Both the position numbers and the translations under genes were made by a program. Positions 10,961 through 25,900 of a stretch of DNA of 64,000 nt are shown here, in pieces (position 1 is the stretch's first letter; the number at the start of each line of letters is the position of its first letter). The notes beneath the pieces are model-generated. The model had not been told where the DNA came from. It saw nothing but the letters and a program-made list of their open reading frames with translations, and searched no databases. The stretch is from Sorghum bicolor (taxonomy: Eukaryota; Streptophyta; Magnoliopsida; Poales; Poaceae). The stretch is taken from positions 68,395,615 to 68,459,614 of the forward strand of contig NC_012873.2 of NCBI RefSeq assembly GCF_000003195.3, read 5' to 3'.

Positions 10961-13900
10961 ATGGGCGCTGGCGGCGCCGCCAAGCAGATCGTCGATTCCC
11001 TCCTCGCCCGCTTCCTCCCGCTCGCCCGCCGCCGCATCGAGACCGCCCAGGCACAGGTCAGCTGCCCCCCCCTCCCCTCTTCGATTATGGATGATTCCAC
11101 GATTCCATTTCCCACCCCATGTGGTCTCCTCTGGGTGCTGCCACTCCGCTGTTCCGAAGAGGCTCACCTGGCAATTACGTGACATCACATCGACGGCCAT
11201 CGGCTGGATTCGAGATCGCGTCGCTACCATTGCCATTACCGACTTTTGTGATGTGGCAAGGCTTCCCACCATTCAGGGATTTCTGGCTAACTTGTTCCTT
11301 TTCCAGTCCCCTGGCATGCACTTGTGAATTCAATATCATGTTACTCTCTGCTCCGTTGCATTCCAAGTGCTACTCTACAACTGTTCCAATTTCTGCAGCT
11401 GCTTCCATATTGCATACACTGCAGGCATTATTCATGCCCTACTAACACTATTTGCAGACATTGATGCCAGATAACAATAATAATTGGCTGTGACTCCCTT
11501 GTCCTGATATTGTTTCTTTCAACTCTCGTAACACACAGCTGTGAATTGGGATCACTCTACTGTGACATTCGTCCTCTCAATTTTTTTCATCGGTATGATG
11601 CTTGGTTTTGGAAGAGAACCAACACCTGCGCAATGGAGTGAATAACCTAGGCACCTAGCCACTCCGAATCAGTGTGCTTCTGTCCTTACTCCTTACAGCA
11701 GAAGACAATAGTTGCTCACAAGATGCACATCTTGTTCACCTGTAACAGTTCCTCATCATCTGCACTAAACTTCTTACTGAAGGCAGCACACTGCGGTCAA
11801 CCTTGCCACAAGCATACTGTCAATACTTTCTTCTCTACCTTTAGCTATTTTGCGCTGGTCCCCAACAATAATAATAATAAAAACTTAGGCCTTGTTTGGA
11901 TGTTTTAGTATCAAGAAACTGTAATTTTAGAACCATTGATGTGCAAAACTGTGGTTTAAAACTCCAAAAGACTACAGTTTCGGCAATACCATGGTATTCA
12001 AAACCATAAAGTTTGTTGCACCCAAACACTTCATGGCACTCTAAAACCAGAGTATTTCACAAAACCGTGGTATTTTTCTAAAACTCCAAAACTACTTTGT
12101 ATCCAAACAGGGCCTTTTGTTGCTTCCGTTGAAAGTTTCCCCAAAATGTGTTAAGGGGGTGTTTAGTTCCCCTTGTATTCCAAAATTTTTTGGCTTTTGG
12201 TTCATCATTTTGCAAAATGGAACTAAACACCATGCAAAAATTTTGGCAACAAGGTGGTTATTCTCCATTTTGAATTTTGGCCTCAAGAGGCCAAAAAAAG
12301 TCCAAAAGAGCCTCAAGAGGCCCTCATGAGAGCAATAAATTCTGCATTTTGGATGGAACTAAACATGACCCTGAAAATTTTGGCATTTTGGATTCCATCA
12401 TTCCAATGTAGTTGGCATTTTGCATTTTTTTGGAACTAAACACCCCTAAGTCTCAGTCTAATATTAGTATTCTTTTCAACTGGTGTTCAACTAAAGGTCT
12501 TAAAATTTTGTTCACATGCGCTTTATGTTTATTTGATCACAGCTTTAGTGGCTCATGTTGGGTTAACCTACCTCGGCTTGCCTGGGACTAAAACGCTTTG
12601 TTGTTCTTTAGAGTTTACAGGCTCAGTTATATTATAGTTTGGTGATAGAAGACTTAAGTTGATAAATTGTTCCTTATTGGGCCATGTCGAGCTAGCTAGG
12701 TTGTTTCCTTCTGGAAAATCTTAACAAAATACTAACCTTAATATGTACATCCATTATAGGCATAGTATCCTAGTGACATACAAGATGTGCTTGATTCATT
12801 TAGGGAGTTTATATACCTTTTTTCATATAGCAGGAGGGGGATCAAGATTGTAAGATGGGTAGAACCTTAATCTAGACATAACTTGCATATGTAGTTGGGT
12901 AGCTCAAGGTAGTACTGTTTCATCTACGCATGTAGTTACCAACCATATGGGCATGATGCCAAATTGTAGTTGGTCCGTTATTGGGTACAGCATTTTAAGT
13001 AAAACACAAACTATATCCAGTTATAATTTTGAGAATGACAGGATGGGCAATACCTCCGGCCATCTGATCCAAGTTATGAGCAAGTATTGGATTCTCTTGC
13101 CATGGTTGCTAGACACACACCTCTACCTCTTTTGGAAGCTCTTCTTCGGTGGAGAGAAAGGTATGCTGATTAAACTATGTTAAAAACTCTACCCCTGCAA
13201 TATTATTAGGTTTGAATTATTTAGCATTGAGCTCTTTGCCATCCTTTCCGTTTTACTGAAATTTGTTGATAATTTGTTCGCAGTGAATCCCCAAAAGGTG
13301 CTCATGATGCGTCAACATACCAAAAGAAGGTTTGTTATCTATTAACCATTTATTTTTGTAACATGGACCAATTTATTTCCTGCTGTCATTTGTATATTAA
13401 TAAACAACACCAGACATGCATACTGTAAATTATAGCATAGTTGCAAGTATTCAGTGGAATTACTTTTCAATGTTGTAATTGCATCCTCTTGTTACCAATT
13501 TTAATTTCTTTTGTCCTTACTCAGCTTGCTGTTGAGTGCATTTTCTGTTCAGCCTGCATTCGGTTTGCTGAGTATTGTCCGCAAGAGGGAATAACAGGTT
13601 GCTACTTTTCCCCTTTTCCGCTTCTTTAAGTTCTTTGCAGAATTACTTTTCGAAGTAGTTGGCTGACATCTTGCGCTTTCTAATTTGTCTAGAGAAACTT
13701 TGGATTGGCTTAGAAAGTTTCGTATTTGATTGGCTAATTAATGCAGACAGGTAAGGTTGAACTGCCATTCCTAACATGTTTCTTGTATGGTAAAAGTAGC
13801 ATAACAGATTGTATTTGTGGCCAATTTTATTCTGGCAGCGTTAATTCAATAAATGTTTACTGTCTTGTTTCAATGACATTCACCTATTTTCTGAGTGCTG

Positions 13901-16900
13901 TCACTGTGTTTGCTTTCCTTTTTAATTGCAGCACCAGCTTATATAGTTGTGGTCTTGTGGAAGCTAATTTTGCCTCTTGCCTTCTATACTTTCTGCAGAG
14001 TTGTGAGCCAAGTAGAGTATCCTTCATTGGTTGATTTGCGAGGTCTACTCTTAGATCTTGTTGCACAGCTTTTAGGAGCTTTATCACGCATAAGGTACTT
14101 CTTACATTATTGACTTCTATGGGTAAAGGGGGAGGGAGATGTCTATATAACTGAAAATATCACATGGAATCTATTGCATCGTGTATAAGTTGCTGAGTCC
14201 TATGATGTTTTGTTCTTACAGGTTCAGTTCTGTGACAGAAAGGTTTTTCATAGAGCTTAATGTGCGGCGTATTGATTCACATTCACTTGCTCTTAGAAGT
14301 GAGACACTCAGCATAATCAACGGCATGCGCTACCTTAAATTGGGGGTATGATATGCAAAAACTGCTCCAGTGTTTTATAGTTTTGATATTTGTATTTGTT
14401 GATAGGATATTGGTAAGGGTGAAAAGTACAACTGGGCCAAACTGTTTGAAGAATTATGTTGATGATAGATGTTGTGGTTTACTTAGATGCACCCAACCAT
14501 CTATGCTTCTTTTTATGTACACTGGATCTAGAACTTATGCAGCCATAATTTGTATTGTAATAAGAAGTTATTGTCTATATGAGAAAACCGAGAAGATTTG
14601 GTCGATAAAATGGCCATTTGGAATGCTTCGAGTTGTGCCTTTCAAAGTTATGGCTAGCGGTAGAGAACATTTTTATTCCTGAAGCTCATTACTTTTTTCA
14701 GGTGAAGACAGAGGGTGGGCTAAATGCTTCTGTATCCTTTATTGCAAAAGCAAATCCTCTTAATCGTCCTCCGAACAAAAGGAAGAGTGAATTGCAACAT
14801 GCTTTGTGCAACATGCTCTCAAGTATACTAGCCCCACTTGCGGAGGGTGGGAAAAATCATTGGCCTCCACATGGTGTCGAACCTGCATTGTCACTTTGGT
14901 ATGACGCTGTTGCACGAATAAGAGTCACACTCATGTATTGGATGGATAAGCAGAGCAAGCATGTTGCTGTAAGTTGATGCAATAATATTTTAGTTATGTA
15001 ATTGATATTTCATTTGTACAAACAGTATGCATTAGCTTTGCTATAGTGTGGTGCCTGCCATTCTCTTTGGGTGGCTCTGAAAATGGTCCTTTATTAGTCT
15101 TTTCTTTTGCTTAAATCAGGCCCTTTTTTATTTTATTTTGCACAAGTTTCAAGTAATCCAACACTATAAGTTTTTGACTCCCTTCATATTGGTATGTCTT
15201 TATGTTGGGTAAGTGATAAAATTCCTTGCATCATCCTAAGCACTTCGTGAAACATTTAATTTCGTACCTAGGGACCCAATATTTCAACCATGCTTCATAC
15301 TTAGGGTTATCTGATCAAGTATTTGATGAAATAATGTAAAGGTGGCTATGTTATATAGGGCCCATTTGGCACAGCTCTAGCTCTGAGATCTATGCTGAAT
15401 CTGTAGTTTGTAGACTAAATTAAAGTGGTTTAGTTTTTTTTATTTAATCTAAAATATAAACGAAATGAGTCATTTAAATGCACTTAACATGCCTGCAGTT
15501 CCAGATCCAGGATTTCCTAGAGCTACTGGTAACCAGCTCTGCCAAGCAGGGCCATAATTACTTGACTGCTTACAGTAGGACCACAGCTCACTTCAAACTT
15601 ATTGCACACTTAATTGGAGATAACAAGGATTTTAATGTCATAGGGATGAAATAATAGAAAAGTTATTTGTAAAGTTGAGCATGTTAAGCTTTAGTGATGT
15701 GTGAACAAAGGAACAAGTGTTGGAGGTACAGAGTGTTTTGTTCAGCCTGGGATAACACACCCATGCGACTGCTCTTTCATATATAGGAGATAAGTAGCAC
15801 ATTGATTACATTGATGGCTCATTAGAGCATTAACTAAACAGCTAACTGCCTGGGTACTTGCACAGTCACTTGTGCTGCCCAAGGCCTTAATAGCAGAAAC
15901 ATAATTAAGCACAGATAACTAAGTGATAACTGGGAGCAGGACTTAACTTCTACAGTTCTCCCCCTAAGACCTGCTTCCCCCATCCTTGATCTTCATGATC
16001 CCAATCTTGCTTCTCATGTCTTCAAACTTGACCTTGCCTAAGGCCTTAGTCAGAATGTCTGCCAGTTGATCATTTGTGGCGACGAACTTAGTCTTGATGC
16101 TGCCTTCTTCCACACAATCTCTGATGAAGTGTTGTTTGATCCTGATATGCTTGCTTCTGTCATGAAAGACAGGGTTCTTTGCAAGTGCTATTGCTGATTT
16201 GTTATCCACTCGCAGCTCTACTACTTCCACTTTCTTTCCCAACAATTCAGCAAGTAACCTGGACAGCCACAGAGCCTGTGTTGCAGCAGTAGTCATGGCA
16301 ACATACTCTGCTTCACAGCTAGATAAGGCAACCACTCTTTGTTTAATGGACTGCCAACTGACCAGATTGTTGCCTAGGAAGAATAGACAACCTGTAGTGC
16401 TCTTGCTTGAGTCAATATCTCCAGCCAAGTCTGAGTCACAGTAGCCAATGAATCTGGCTTCACTGGATGCCTTGGTGAAGTGCAGGCCATACTCCAGACT
16501 GCCTGCCACATACCGAAGGATACGCTTCACTGCCTGCTGATGCTCTATGGTGGGCCTCTCCAGAAATCTACTCACAAACCCGACTGCAAACGCCAAGTCA
16601 GGCCGAGTATGAACCAAATATCGCAGGCTTCCAACCAGCTGCCTGTACTGTGTTGGATCAACTTCCTTGGCTGTACTTTTCTTGCTCAATCTTAGCCTTT
16701 CCTCCATAGGGGTGGCTGCAGGGTTGCAGTTCACCATACCACCCAATTCCAGTATCCTTTTGGCATAGTGAGTCTGTCTGAGGGTGATGCCATCGATGCT
16801 CTGCTGTACTTCAATGCCCAGATAGAAGCTTAAGAGCCCGAGATCACTCATCTCAAATATTGCTTTCATTTCAGCCTTGAAGCTTTCAACATCCTGCTCT

Positions 16901-19900
16901 TTGGCCCCTGTGATGATCAAATCATCCACATACACACCGACAAGCAACAGATGGTTTCCAGAACCTCGCCTATAGATTGCAGCTTCATGGTTGCTTTGTC
17001 TGAAACCTTTCTTCTTCAATGTTGAATCAAGCTTTGCGTTCCATGCTCTTGGCGCTTGCCGTAGGCCATACAGGGCTTTGCGCAAGCGATACACCTTGTC
17101 TTCTTGTCCAGCAACAGCAAAGCCAGGCGGCTGGTACACATATACCTCCTCGTTGAGGTCTCCATTCAGAAATGCGGACTTGACGTCCATCTGATGAACA
17201 GACCAGCCCTCCTGTGCCGCCAGAGCCAATAAGACTCGAACAGATTCCATGCGTGCGACAGGGGCGAAAACATCATCAAAATCCACGCCTTCTTGCTGGA
17301 CAAAGCCACGAGCAACAAGTCTGGCTTTGTGTTTGATAACATTTCCATGTTCGTCCTTCTTCAATTTGAACACCCACTTCAGGGTGATTGGACGGTGACC
17401 AGCAGGAGGCTTTACAAGCTCCCAGGTCTTGTTTCTCTCTACTGATCGCAGTTCCTCTTTCATTGCTTCGCACCACGCTGGATCTCTTTTGGCTTCAGTA
17501 TGCGAAGTTGGTTCGCCAGAGTGCGTTAGATGCAGTTCTGCGAACAGGCGAGTTGCAGGTGGCGGTGTGGGCTGCTGGCCAATGATATTGCTGACAGTTC
17601 TGTAGCGAAGTGGTTCATCCTCGTGATAAGCATCCAGTCGATCATCATCATCCTCCAGAGGCGTGGCATGCTCAATCTGAGGACTTGGTGGCGGTGGTGA
17701 CACTTCCAGTGCCGCTGGAGCAGAATTAGCTTGAGGATGAGTTGATGCGGAGCCCTCTGCTCCTTCAATTCCTATTGGGCTGTTTGGTGCGGGTGTTCTT
17801 GGTGAATCTGGGAGCAGATGCGACGACGGTGACGCTGGTTCGCTCAACTCTTCTGACCAGACATACTCAACTGTGAATTCACTGCTGTTCACAACTGATG
17901 ACCCAGATTCCGGCGAGGACCAATCCCAGCCATGTCCTTCATCAAATACAACATCACGGCTGATCCTGACACGCCCGCTCACAGGCTCAAACACCCTATA
18001 TGCCTTAGCTCCTTCTGCATAACCAATAAACACGCCGGCCTCGCCGCGGTCATCAAGTTTGCGCAGTTGACTGAGCTTCCTTGTGTATGCCACACACCCA
18101 AACACTTTCATGTGTCCCAGAGTTGGTGAACGTCCATGCCAGGCCTCATATGGGGTGATCCCCTTCAACGCACGTGTCGGTGATCGGTTCAGTATGTGGA
18201 CTGCTGTCATCACGGCCTCCCCCCAAAACCGAGCTGGCAGGCCCCTCTGCTTAAGCAGTGCCCTTGCCATGGCCACTACTGACTGATTGCGCCGTTCAAC
18301 TACCCCATTCTGCTGAGGTGAGTGGGGAGCACTGAAGTGCCTCTTAATGCCTTGTTCTGCGCAGTAGGTAGCAAAATCAGCAACTGTGAATTCTCCTCCA
18401 TTATCGGTGCGAAGCACCCTGATCTTCTGACCACTCTCCGCCTCTGCGCTCAATTTGATGCGTTTGATGGCTTCTGCTGCTGCATCCTTGCTTGGTATGA
18501 GCGCTGCCCACATGAAACGGCTAGCGTCATCGACGAGCAGCAGGAAATATCGATTCCCTCCGGGTGTTGCAGGTGTCACTGGTCCGCAAAGGTCGCCGTG
18601 CACCAGCTCAAGGGGCTGTTTGGCACGGTACTGTGTTGTAGCTGGGAACGGGCGCCTTCTCATTTTGGTGGTGACACAGGTGTCACACACCTGCTCTACA
18701 TGGTCAATAACTGGGACACCGCGCGCCATCTCCTCCTTCCCAAGTCTGCGGAGTGCATCAAAATTCAAATGCCCCATCCTCTCATGCCACTGCCACGCTA
18801 CATCTCCTCTGCGTGCTGCAAGACAAAGTGGCTGGGCTGCTTGAAGTTGGAGTGTGTACAATCTGTTAGCCCCTCTCTTCACCTTGGCAATCAAACGGCC
18901 AGTGTGTTCCCAGATACGTAACACGCCGTGATATATCTCCACCTTGGAGCCAGTCTCGTCAAGCTGACCAAGACTGATAATGGAATTTTTCAGGGCTGGT
19001 ATATAGTACACACCCTGCAGCACCCTATGCTCACCAGTTCTTCCTTTGAAAGCAATCGAACCGATGCCTTTGATGTCAACCTTGGACTCATCTCCAAACC
19101 GGACCGTGCCTCGCACGTCCGTATTCAAGTCAGAAAAGAGCTCACGCCGTCCAGTCATATGGTGTGTAGCTCCTGAATCAAGGTACCACACATCTGCCTT
19201 TTCTTCATCGCCATTGGCACCAAGGAAGGCGCGGGCTTTTGGTTCTTCCAGATTCACCTCTTGAGCAGCATAGGTGTATGCCGGCGCGCACTCATCAAGA
19301 TCAACGAGCCCATGCGCTAGAAACAGAGCCCCATTATCCTCGCATTCTGCATACTGCACACGACCATTGTGGCCGCCGTCACCGCCGCCTGCGCCCCCTC
19401 GGCCACCAGCGTGCTGGCCTTGATTGCCACCGCGGCCGCCGCCACGACGGCCTCTGCCCCGTCCGCCGCCGCGGTCACCGCCACCATCACGGTCACCGTC
19501 TCTGTCTCGGCGCGGATGAGGGCAGTCCCTTGCCCAGTGGCCCTCCTGGCCACAATTGTGGCAGGTATCGCCACAACGTCCACCATCGCAGCCGCTGCCA
19601 CGGCCCTTTCCTCGCCAGCCGCCGCGACCGCGGCCACCACCGCCGCCTTGGCTGCCGCCGCGCTGATTCTTTGAGCTAGAGCCAGCAGAATCATCCCCGC
19701 CGCCCTTCTTCTCCTTCTTCCAGCGTGCGCGCCATTGCTCCTCAGTATACATGAGCTTGCCGCCGACGGTGATTGGCTCGGTAGGCGCTTGCTCTTCACG
19801 GTCATCAACAGCCTTGAGACTCCCAGTGGCTTCCTCAAGCGTGAGCTTGTCGAGGTCCAGAAACTGCTCAATAGCAACCACAATCTGCGCATACTTCGAT

Positions 19901-22900
19901 GGTACTGTACGCAGATACTTCTCCACCACACGCCTCTCATCGATGTCCTGATCACCATGAAGGACAAGCTGTCGATGCAGAGTTGAGAGGCGGAAGGCAA
20001 AGTCTTCGACGCTCTCTCCTGGCTTGACACTGATGTTCTCCCAGTCGCGGCGGAGGCGCTGCAGCGTCGCGCGGCGGACCCTGTCCACGCCGATGCGCGC
20101 AGCAGCTATGGCGTCCCACGCCTCCTTCGCCGTCCGCTTGTCGATGAGCGGAATCCCCATCTCCTTGGGAACCGCTGCGACAATCGCCTCCATAGCCCGC
20201 CGGTCGTCGCGGAACGAGACCCGTTCTCCTTCAACTGCATCCCACAGATCGCGGGCCTGCATTCGCAGTTTCATCTCTTGGCTCCATTCGTGGTAGTTTG
20301 TCTTGGACAGCATCGGCCAGTTCGTGCCGCTGCCCGAGTCCCTGTATACGACCCTGTCGTACACAGGCGACTCCCAACGCCTGCCACCGCGGCCACGCCT
20401 GCGGGATGGCGGAGATGGGGACCTCCGGCGCGGGCTCTTGACCTCCTCCTCTTCTTCTTCATACTCCAGCCCCTCTACTTCAGCTGCAATCTCCTCCCTC
20501 AGCACCCGCGCGGTCCTTGCCGCCTCCTCTGCAGCGGCCGCCGCCTGCCGCGCCGCTTGGACTGCCTGCGCAGCTGCCTCCTCTGCAGCTTTCAAGCGCG
20601 CGGCCCGGCCAGAGGAGTCTTCCGCATTGCTGACGTCCTTGGCAGTCTTCCTTCGGCGCTCAGAAGATGTCGAGGCCATGGATGAGAAAGCAGGGAAGGG
20701 GGGCTCGAGTAGAAGATGAGAGAGAGGTGTCTAACCTAGGCTCTGGTACCAATTGTTGGAGGTACAGAGTGTTTTGTTCAGCCTGGGATAACACACCCAT
20801 GCGACTGCTCTTTCATATATAGGAGATAAGTAGCACATTGATTACATTGATGGCTCATTAGAGCATTAACTAAACAGCTAACTGCCTGGGTACTTGCACA
20901 GTCACTTGTGCTGCCCAAGGCCTTAATAGCAGAAACATAATTAAGCACAGATAACTAAGTGATAACTGGGAGCAGGACTTAACTTCTACAACAAGCTCCT
21001 TACTTTGTCTCTCATTATTTTGGTATATAACATTGTTAATATACGATGCTGAACCTTTATTCCAGGTTGGTTTCCCACTTGTTACCCTTCTACTTTGTCT
21101 CGGTGATGCCAACACATTCAACTCTAATTTTTCCCAGCATATGGAGATCCTGTATAAGTATCTGAAGGTGATGTTTCTGTAAACATGTGATATGACCACG
21201 AACATAAATTCATGTGATAACATCATAATATTTCATTACTGAAAATTATTTTCAAATTTTCTGGTCTCTGAAACTTAATGTTCTTCCTTCGGGATGCTTT
21301 TTAGAATAATTCTGATTTATCAATTATTATACAGGACAAGAACCATCGATCAATGGCTTTGGATTGTCTTCACCGTCTAGTAAAATTCTATTTGAATATT
21401 TATGCGGATTACCAACCTCGAAATCATGTTTGGGACTATTTAGACAGTGTAACCTCTCAATTACTGACCGTTCTGAAGAAAGGCTTGCTGACCCAAGATG
21501 TGCAGCATGATAAACTTGTTGAGTTCTGCGTGACCTTAGCTCAGAGCAATCTGGATTTTGCAATGAATCATATGATACTGGAATTATTGAAACCAGATAG
21601 TTTAAGTGAAGCTAAGGTTGTTGGTCTTAGGGCTTTGCTCGAGATAGTTGTTTCTCCATCAAATCAACAAATTGGCTTGGATGCTTTGCAAGGTAACCTG
21701 GCACTGGTAATATTTTCCAAGGCTTCAATGATGTTGTTTAACCAAGTTTTGTATGTATGGTAAGTGTTTACTTTTTAATTTCAGTGTCTGGTATTGGGCA
21801 CTATATTCCAAAGGTGAAGTCAGCAATTGAGTCAATACTAAGGTCTTGCAACAAGGCATATAGCCTAGCACTTCTCACATCATCAAAGGCTACGATAGGT
21901 ATGCTGCTATATCTCATTATATGTAGCAAAAATTTGGAATTATTTGGTCAATGCTGTTGTTACTGTGTATTTATTTGGACAATGCTCTAGAAACTGTTGT
22001 ATTAATTATAAAAAGACAGGACCAGTTTGTAATATCCTAATATAGTTCATCATTTTCCTGTTCACTCTGATTTCTAAAATTAATATTTTCAGATAATGTA
22101 ACCAAGGATAAATCTCAGGGATCACTCTTCAGGTCTGTGCTTAAATGTATCCCATACTTGATAGAAGAGGTGGGCCGTAATGATAAAATGACTGAGATTA
22201 TACCTCAGCATGGCATAAGTATTGACCCTGGTGTTCGTGAAGAAGCAGTGCAAGTGTTGAACAGGATCGTACGTTGCTTGCCTAATCGTAGGTTTGCTGT
22301 GTTGAAAGGAATGGCCAACTTTATCCTTAAACTTCCTGATGACTTTCCTCTTTTAATTCAAACGTCACTTGGTCGCCTGGTGGAGCTGATGCGTTTGTGG
22401 AGAGTATGCCTATCTGAGGAGGCTTTGGCAAAAGACATGCAAAATGGTAGGCGTTCTAGTAGAGGAGGGGATGCACTACAGAGGTCTCCTTTCCATAGGT
22501 CCAGGGATGTATCTGAATTTCGCGCCTCAGAAATGGACGCAGTTGGCCTTGTCTTTCTCAGTTCTGCTGATGTTCAAATAAGGCTCACTGCCCTGGAGTT
22601 ACTGCGATGTGTTCGAGCACTGCAAAATGATCTCAGGGATTACTCAGCAAATGAATTGGGTGACAATAAACTGAAACTTGAACCAGAGCCAATATTTATC
22701 ATAGATATCATAGAGGAGAATGGGGTGAGTGCTTTTTTGTGCATTTTTCATATTTTATTTTCTTTGATCCGCCAGAAGTTTGTTTGGGATGTTGGAGGTT
22801 CTTAGGAAAGGAAACATATACGAGAGTAAATTTTCTCTTTCCTCCTAAACCCCCTTGGAGTTCTTATCTTCCTGTGAGCTTTAGATTTCATTGGCACAAG

Positions 22901-25900
22901 TGTTGTCATCAAACTGTTCCTTTTTTATTTTTCACAATCCCTGACCACACAAGGATGCCTTAAAGTAAGGTTTTCTTTATTGATTCACAGGAAGACATTG
23001 TACAAAGCTGTTATTGGGATCCGGGACGACCTTATGATCTAAGACGTGAAATGGACCCTATTCCTTTGGATGTGACTCTTCAATCCATTTTGGAGAGTGT
23101 AGATAAAAGCAGATGGGCTCGCTACCTCAGTGAAATTGTGAAATATGCAGCCGAACTTTGCCCGAGCTCTGTGCAAGATGCAAGGCATGAACTCTGGTCT
23201 TTTCTGGAACTTCTGGACACAAATTCAATATGATAAATGCAACTCAGCAACTGTCTTCTTTGTTTTCTTCCATTGCCAACTTTGACCTTATTTTCTGAAG
23301 TTCAATTAGGCACTGGGTTTTCTGCATGCTATTAAAAAGTTTACGACAAAAACTTGTAGTTAAATCTTTGGCAGAAGCTCAGAATGTGAGCATGACTAGG
23401 TGCCATGATGGGTGTACTGATGGAAAGTTGACTGAGAGCCTAACATAGTAACATGTTTCAATGGAACTGAATACTGATAGACATAGCTTTCCTTCATTTA
23501 TTTGGTGATCTGTTGGGGAAAATATTCAGTGCAAACTACATCCTCGGTACAATTGTGAAACACCACTAGAAAAACACACTAAGGAGTTCTAAAAAAGCTT
23601 GAAACCATGCACAACCATATCGCATCTATGGACATACACTGCCACAAAATTTGAGATTCGAACTCGTTTTGTAAAAAAAATACGAAAATAACAAATTTTC
23701 AGATGCATATGCACTAGAAGATGATTTTTTTACAAAAAGAGTCTGAATCTCAAATTTTGTGGCAATATACATCCATAGATGCACTATGGATGTGCATGGA
23801 TACAATTTTTTTTGAGAACTCTTAAGTATGTTTTCTACAGGGTTTTCACGATTCCACAGAAGATGTGGTTTGCACTGAACATTTTCCCGATTTGTTGTGG
23901 CACAGCATATAGTTTCCTAGAAAACAGTTACACCCTTTAAACCCAAACAATTTCCCTTTTTAATTATTTCCTATATCTTTTGAGAACTGATTGGTGCTTT
24001 TACTGATTTCAGTTTTCTCAAAATTTAAGTATATGCTATGTTCCCATTCAATAGAAACACTATTTTCTGCATTCATTTGATAATTTGATTGTATGATCAG
24101 CTATAATTGGGTATCTTATTAACTTTACTGCAAAACTCCACAGATTAGAGGTTATTAGAAGACTTGAACAGATTACTCCTGCCGACCTTGGTGGAAAGGC
24201 TCAGCAATCTCAAGACTCTGAAACTAAACTTGACCAATGGTTGATATATGCCATGTTTGCATGCTCTTGTCCACCTGATATTAGAGAAGAATTTTACATC
24301 AAATCAGCAAGAGAAGTCTTCCATATGATTTTTCCATCATTGCGTCATGGTTCAGAAGCTTATGCAGTAAGTTAATGCAATGATTAATTTTGCATGGTTT
24401 ATTTGCCTTGCATATTACATTGCAATTGCATATACTGCAGTTTGTTCTTGTGCTTTCCTTCCAGATTCTTTGTTTGGCTGTGACAATATTGGTTTCCTGT
24501 GTAATGAAATCATATTAAATATATGCACTTTTGGCATAGTAGAATTAGCTGATTAGTGTTGACTCCACACACACTGAAATTGTTTTTAATGCTTTCTGCA
24601 GCTTGCTGCTACATCTGCCCTTGGCCACTCACATTTGGAAGTATGTGAAATCATGTTTGGTGATCTGGCATTATTTGTTGAGGAAGTGTCATCAGAAACG
24701 GAAGGAAAACCTAAATGGAAGGTACAGAGGCTTAACTTTCTTCCTAAAGTTAATGTATTAGTGAAATTTATATTGAGTTAATTAGGTATGAATGTTTATT
24801 TTGCTGCCTTCTTTCAAGGGAGGTCATATGTTTCATGGACCTGCCCATGTTGCTGCAAAAACTAACTGTTGCTCTTTGCCTTGCATATCTTTCCTTTCTT
24901 TTATTTGAAACATACTATACTATAGACATAACCCTTACCGCACCGCGCGTGCCCCAGTGATTTCCTAATGGAGATTGGGACTGCAGATCTTGAGATTGTT
25001 GGGCACATTGCCTACCGTTGTTTTTCCTTGATTTAGTGTTTACTTGGTTTATGCCCATGGTGGGTTAGTGGGCTTATTAGTTATACATTGTGAAACAAAG
25101 TGGGGTTGAGCCCATGTCTACTAATCTCTCTGTTTTTTTTTTTTTAAATTTCATGTTTAAACTCGTGCATATTAACAAAAGTTCATAATGTAACCTTGTG
25201 CCCCTATTAAAGGCGTGTCTATTTCGAGCTTATTAAATTCTTCCAAGTCATATAAATGTACTACAAACTAAACAATGCTAGTACCCATTAGGAGGAATTA
25301 ACTTTTTTTTCCTTGAATCCTGTGAGGCTATAACATCAAATAAAAGGGAACATCTTTCCGGTTCCTAATATAAAAAAGGACTACGGATTTCTGACTGAAT
25401 AGTGTCAGGCTGTCAGCTTGACCTTGTATTGCAACTTGTAGAATATGCTACTTATTCTGGTAGGTATGCAAGTTCAAACTAGTTTGGGTCATCGGGTCGA
25501 CTTAAAAATTTGATCAAATGAACTAGAATGGCATTTCTGTAGTTTGAGGGGAGTGGAAAAATGAACTAGAATGACATTTAAGCCTCAAAACACCATTGGG
25601 TACCCACTTGCATCCGTATATCCTGGTCATCTCTATGATCATTGCTTGACAAGGCGCATCGCCACCTGTGAAATAAATTGAAACAAAAGAGGATTATAGG
25701 CACAGTTCTTCAAATACTCTTTCTGATGGCTACTTGTGTTTGGTTCAGCAGAATCCTAGGTCCCGCCGTGAGGATCTGCGCACTCATGTTGCGAATATAC
25801 ATCGAATGATAGCTGAGAAGGTTTGGCCTGGGATGCTTAGTCGGAAACCTGTGCTGCGCCAGCAGTTTTTGAAGTTCATTGAAGAAACATACCGCCAAAT

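Larger units (their letters stand above)
15718..20990 (-). mobile_element. Intact Ty1/copia LTR retrotransposon, 5.27 kb, antisense in FURRY-like intron 8
   Basis: Two 237-bp LTRs, a Met-tRNA-like primer site, a polypurine tract, one uninterrupted gag-pol frame and a perfect ACAAG target duplication are all present. By eye the LTRs are identical, so insertion was recent. The element is inserted opposite to the host gene inside the 6.1-kb intron between exons 14702-14968 and 21066-21167. The host exons on either side join in frame once the intron is removed, so the gene is probably still spliced. Confidence 0.97.

Noticed and set aside
18322..20719. Plus-strand frames of 130-200 codons within the copia element
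   Set aside because: They lie antisense to gag-pol, show no domain, and the gag-pol frame explains the composition.
22739..23233. FURRY-like exon 13 reading on to a stop at 23233 (ending LDTNSI)
   Set aside because: Family similarity ends at DAR and resumes at 24144, so the extra residues are intron; a GC donor at 23185 explains the join.
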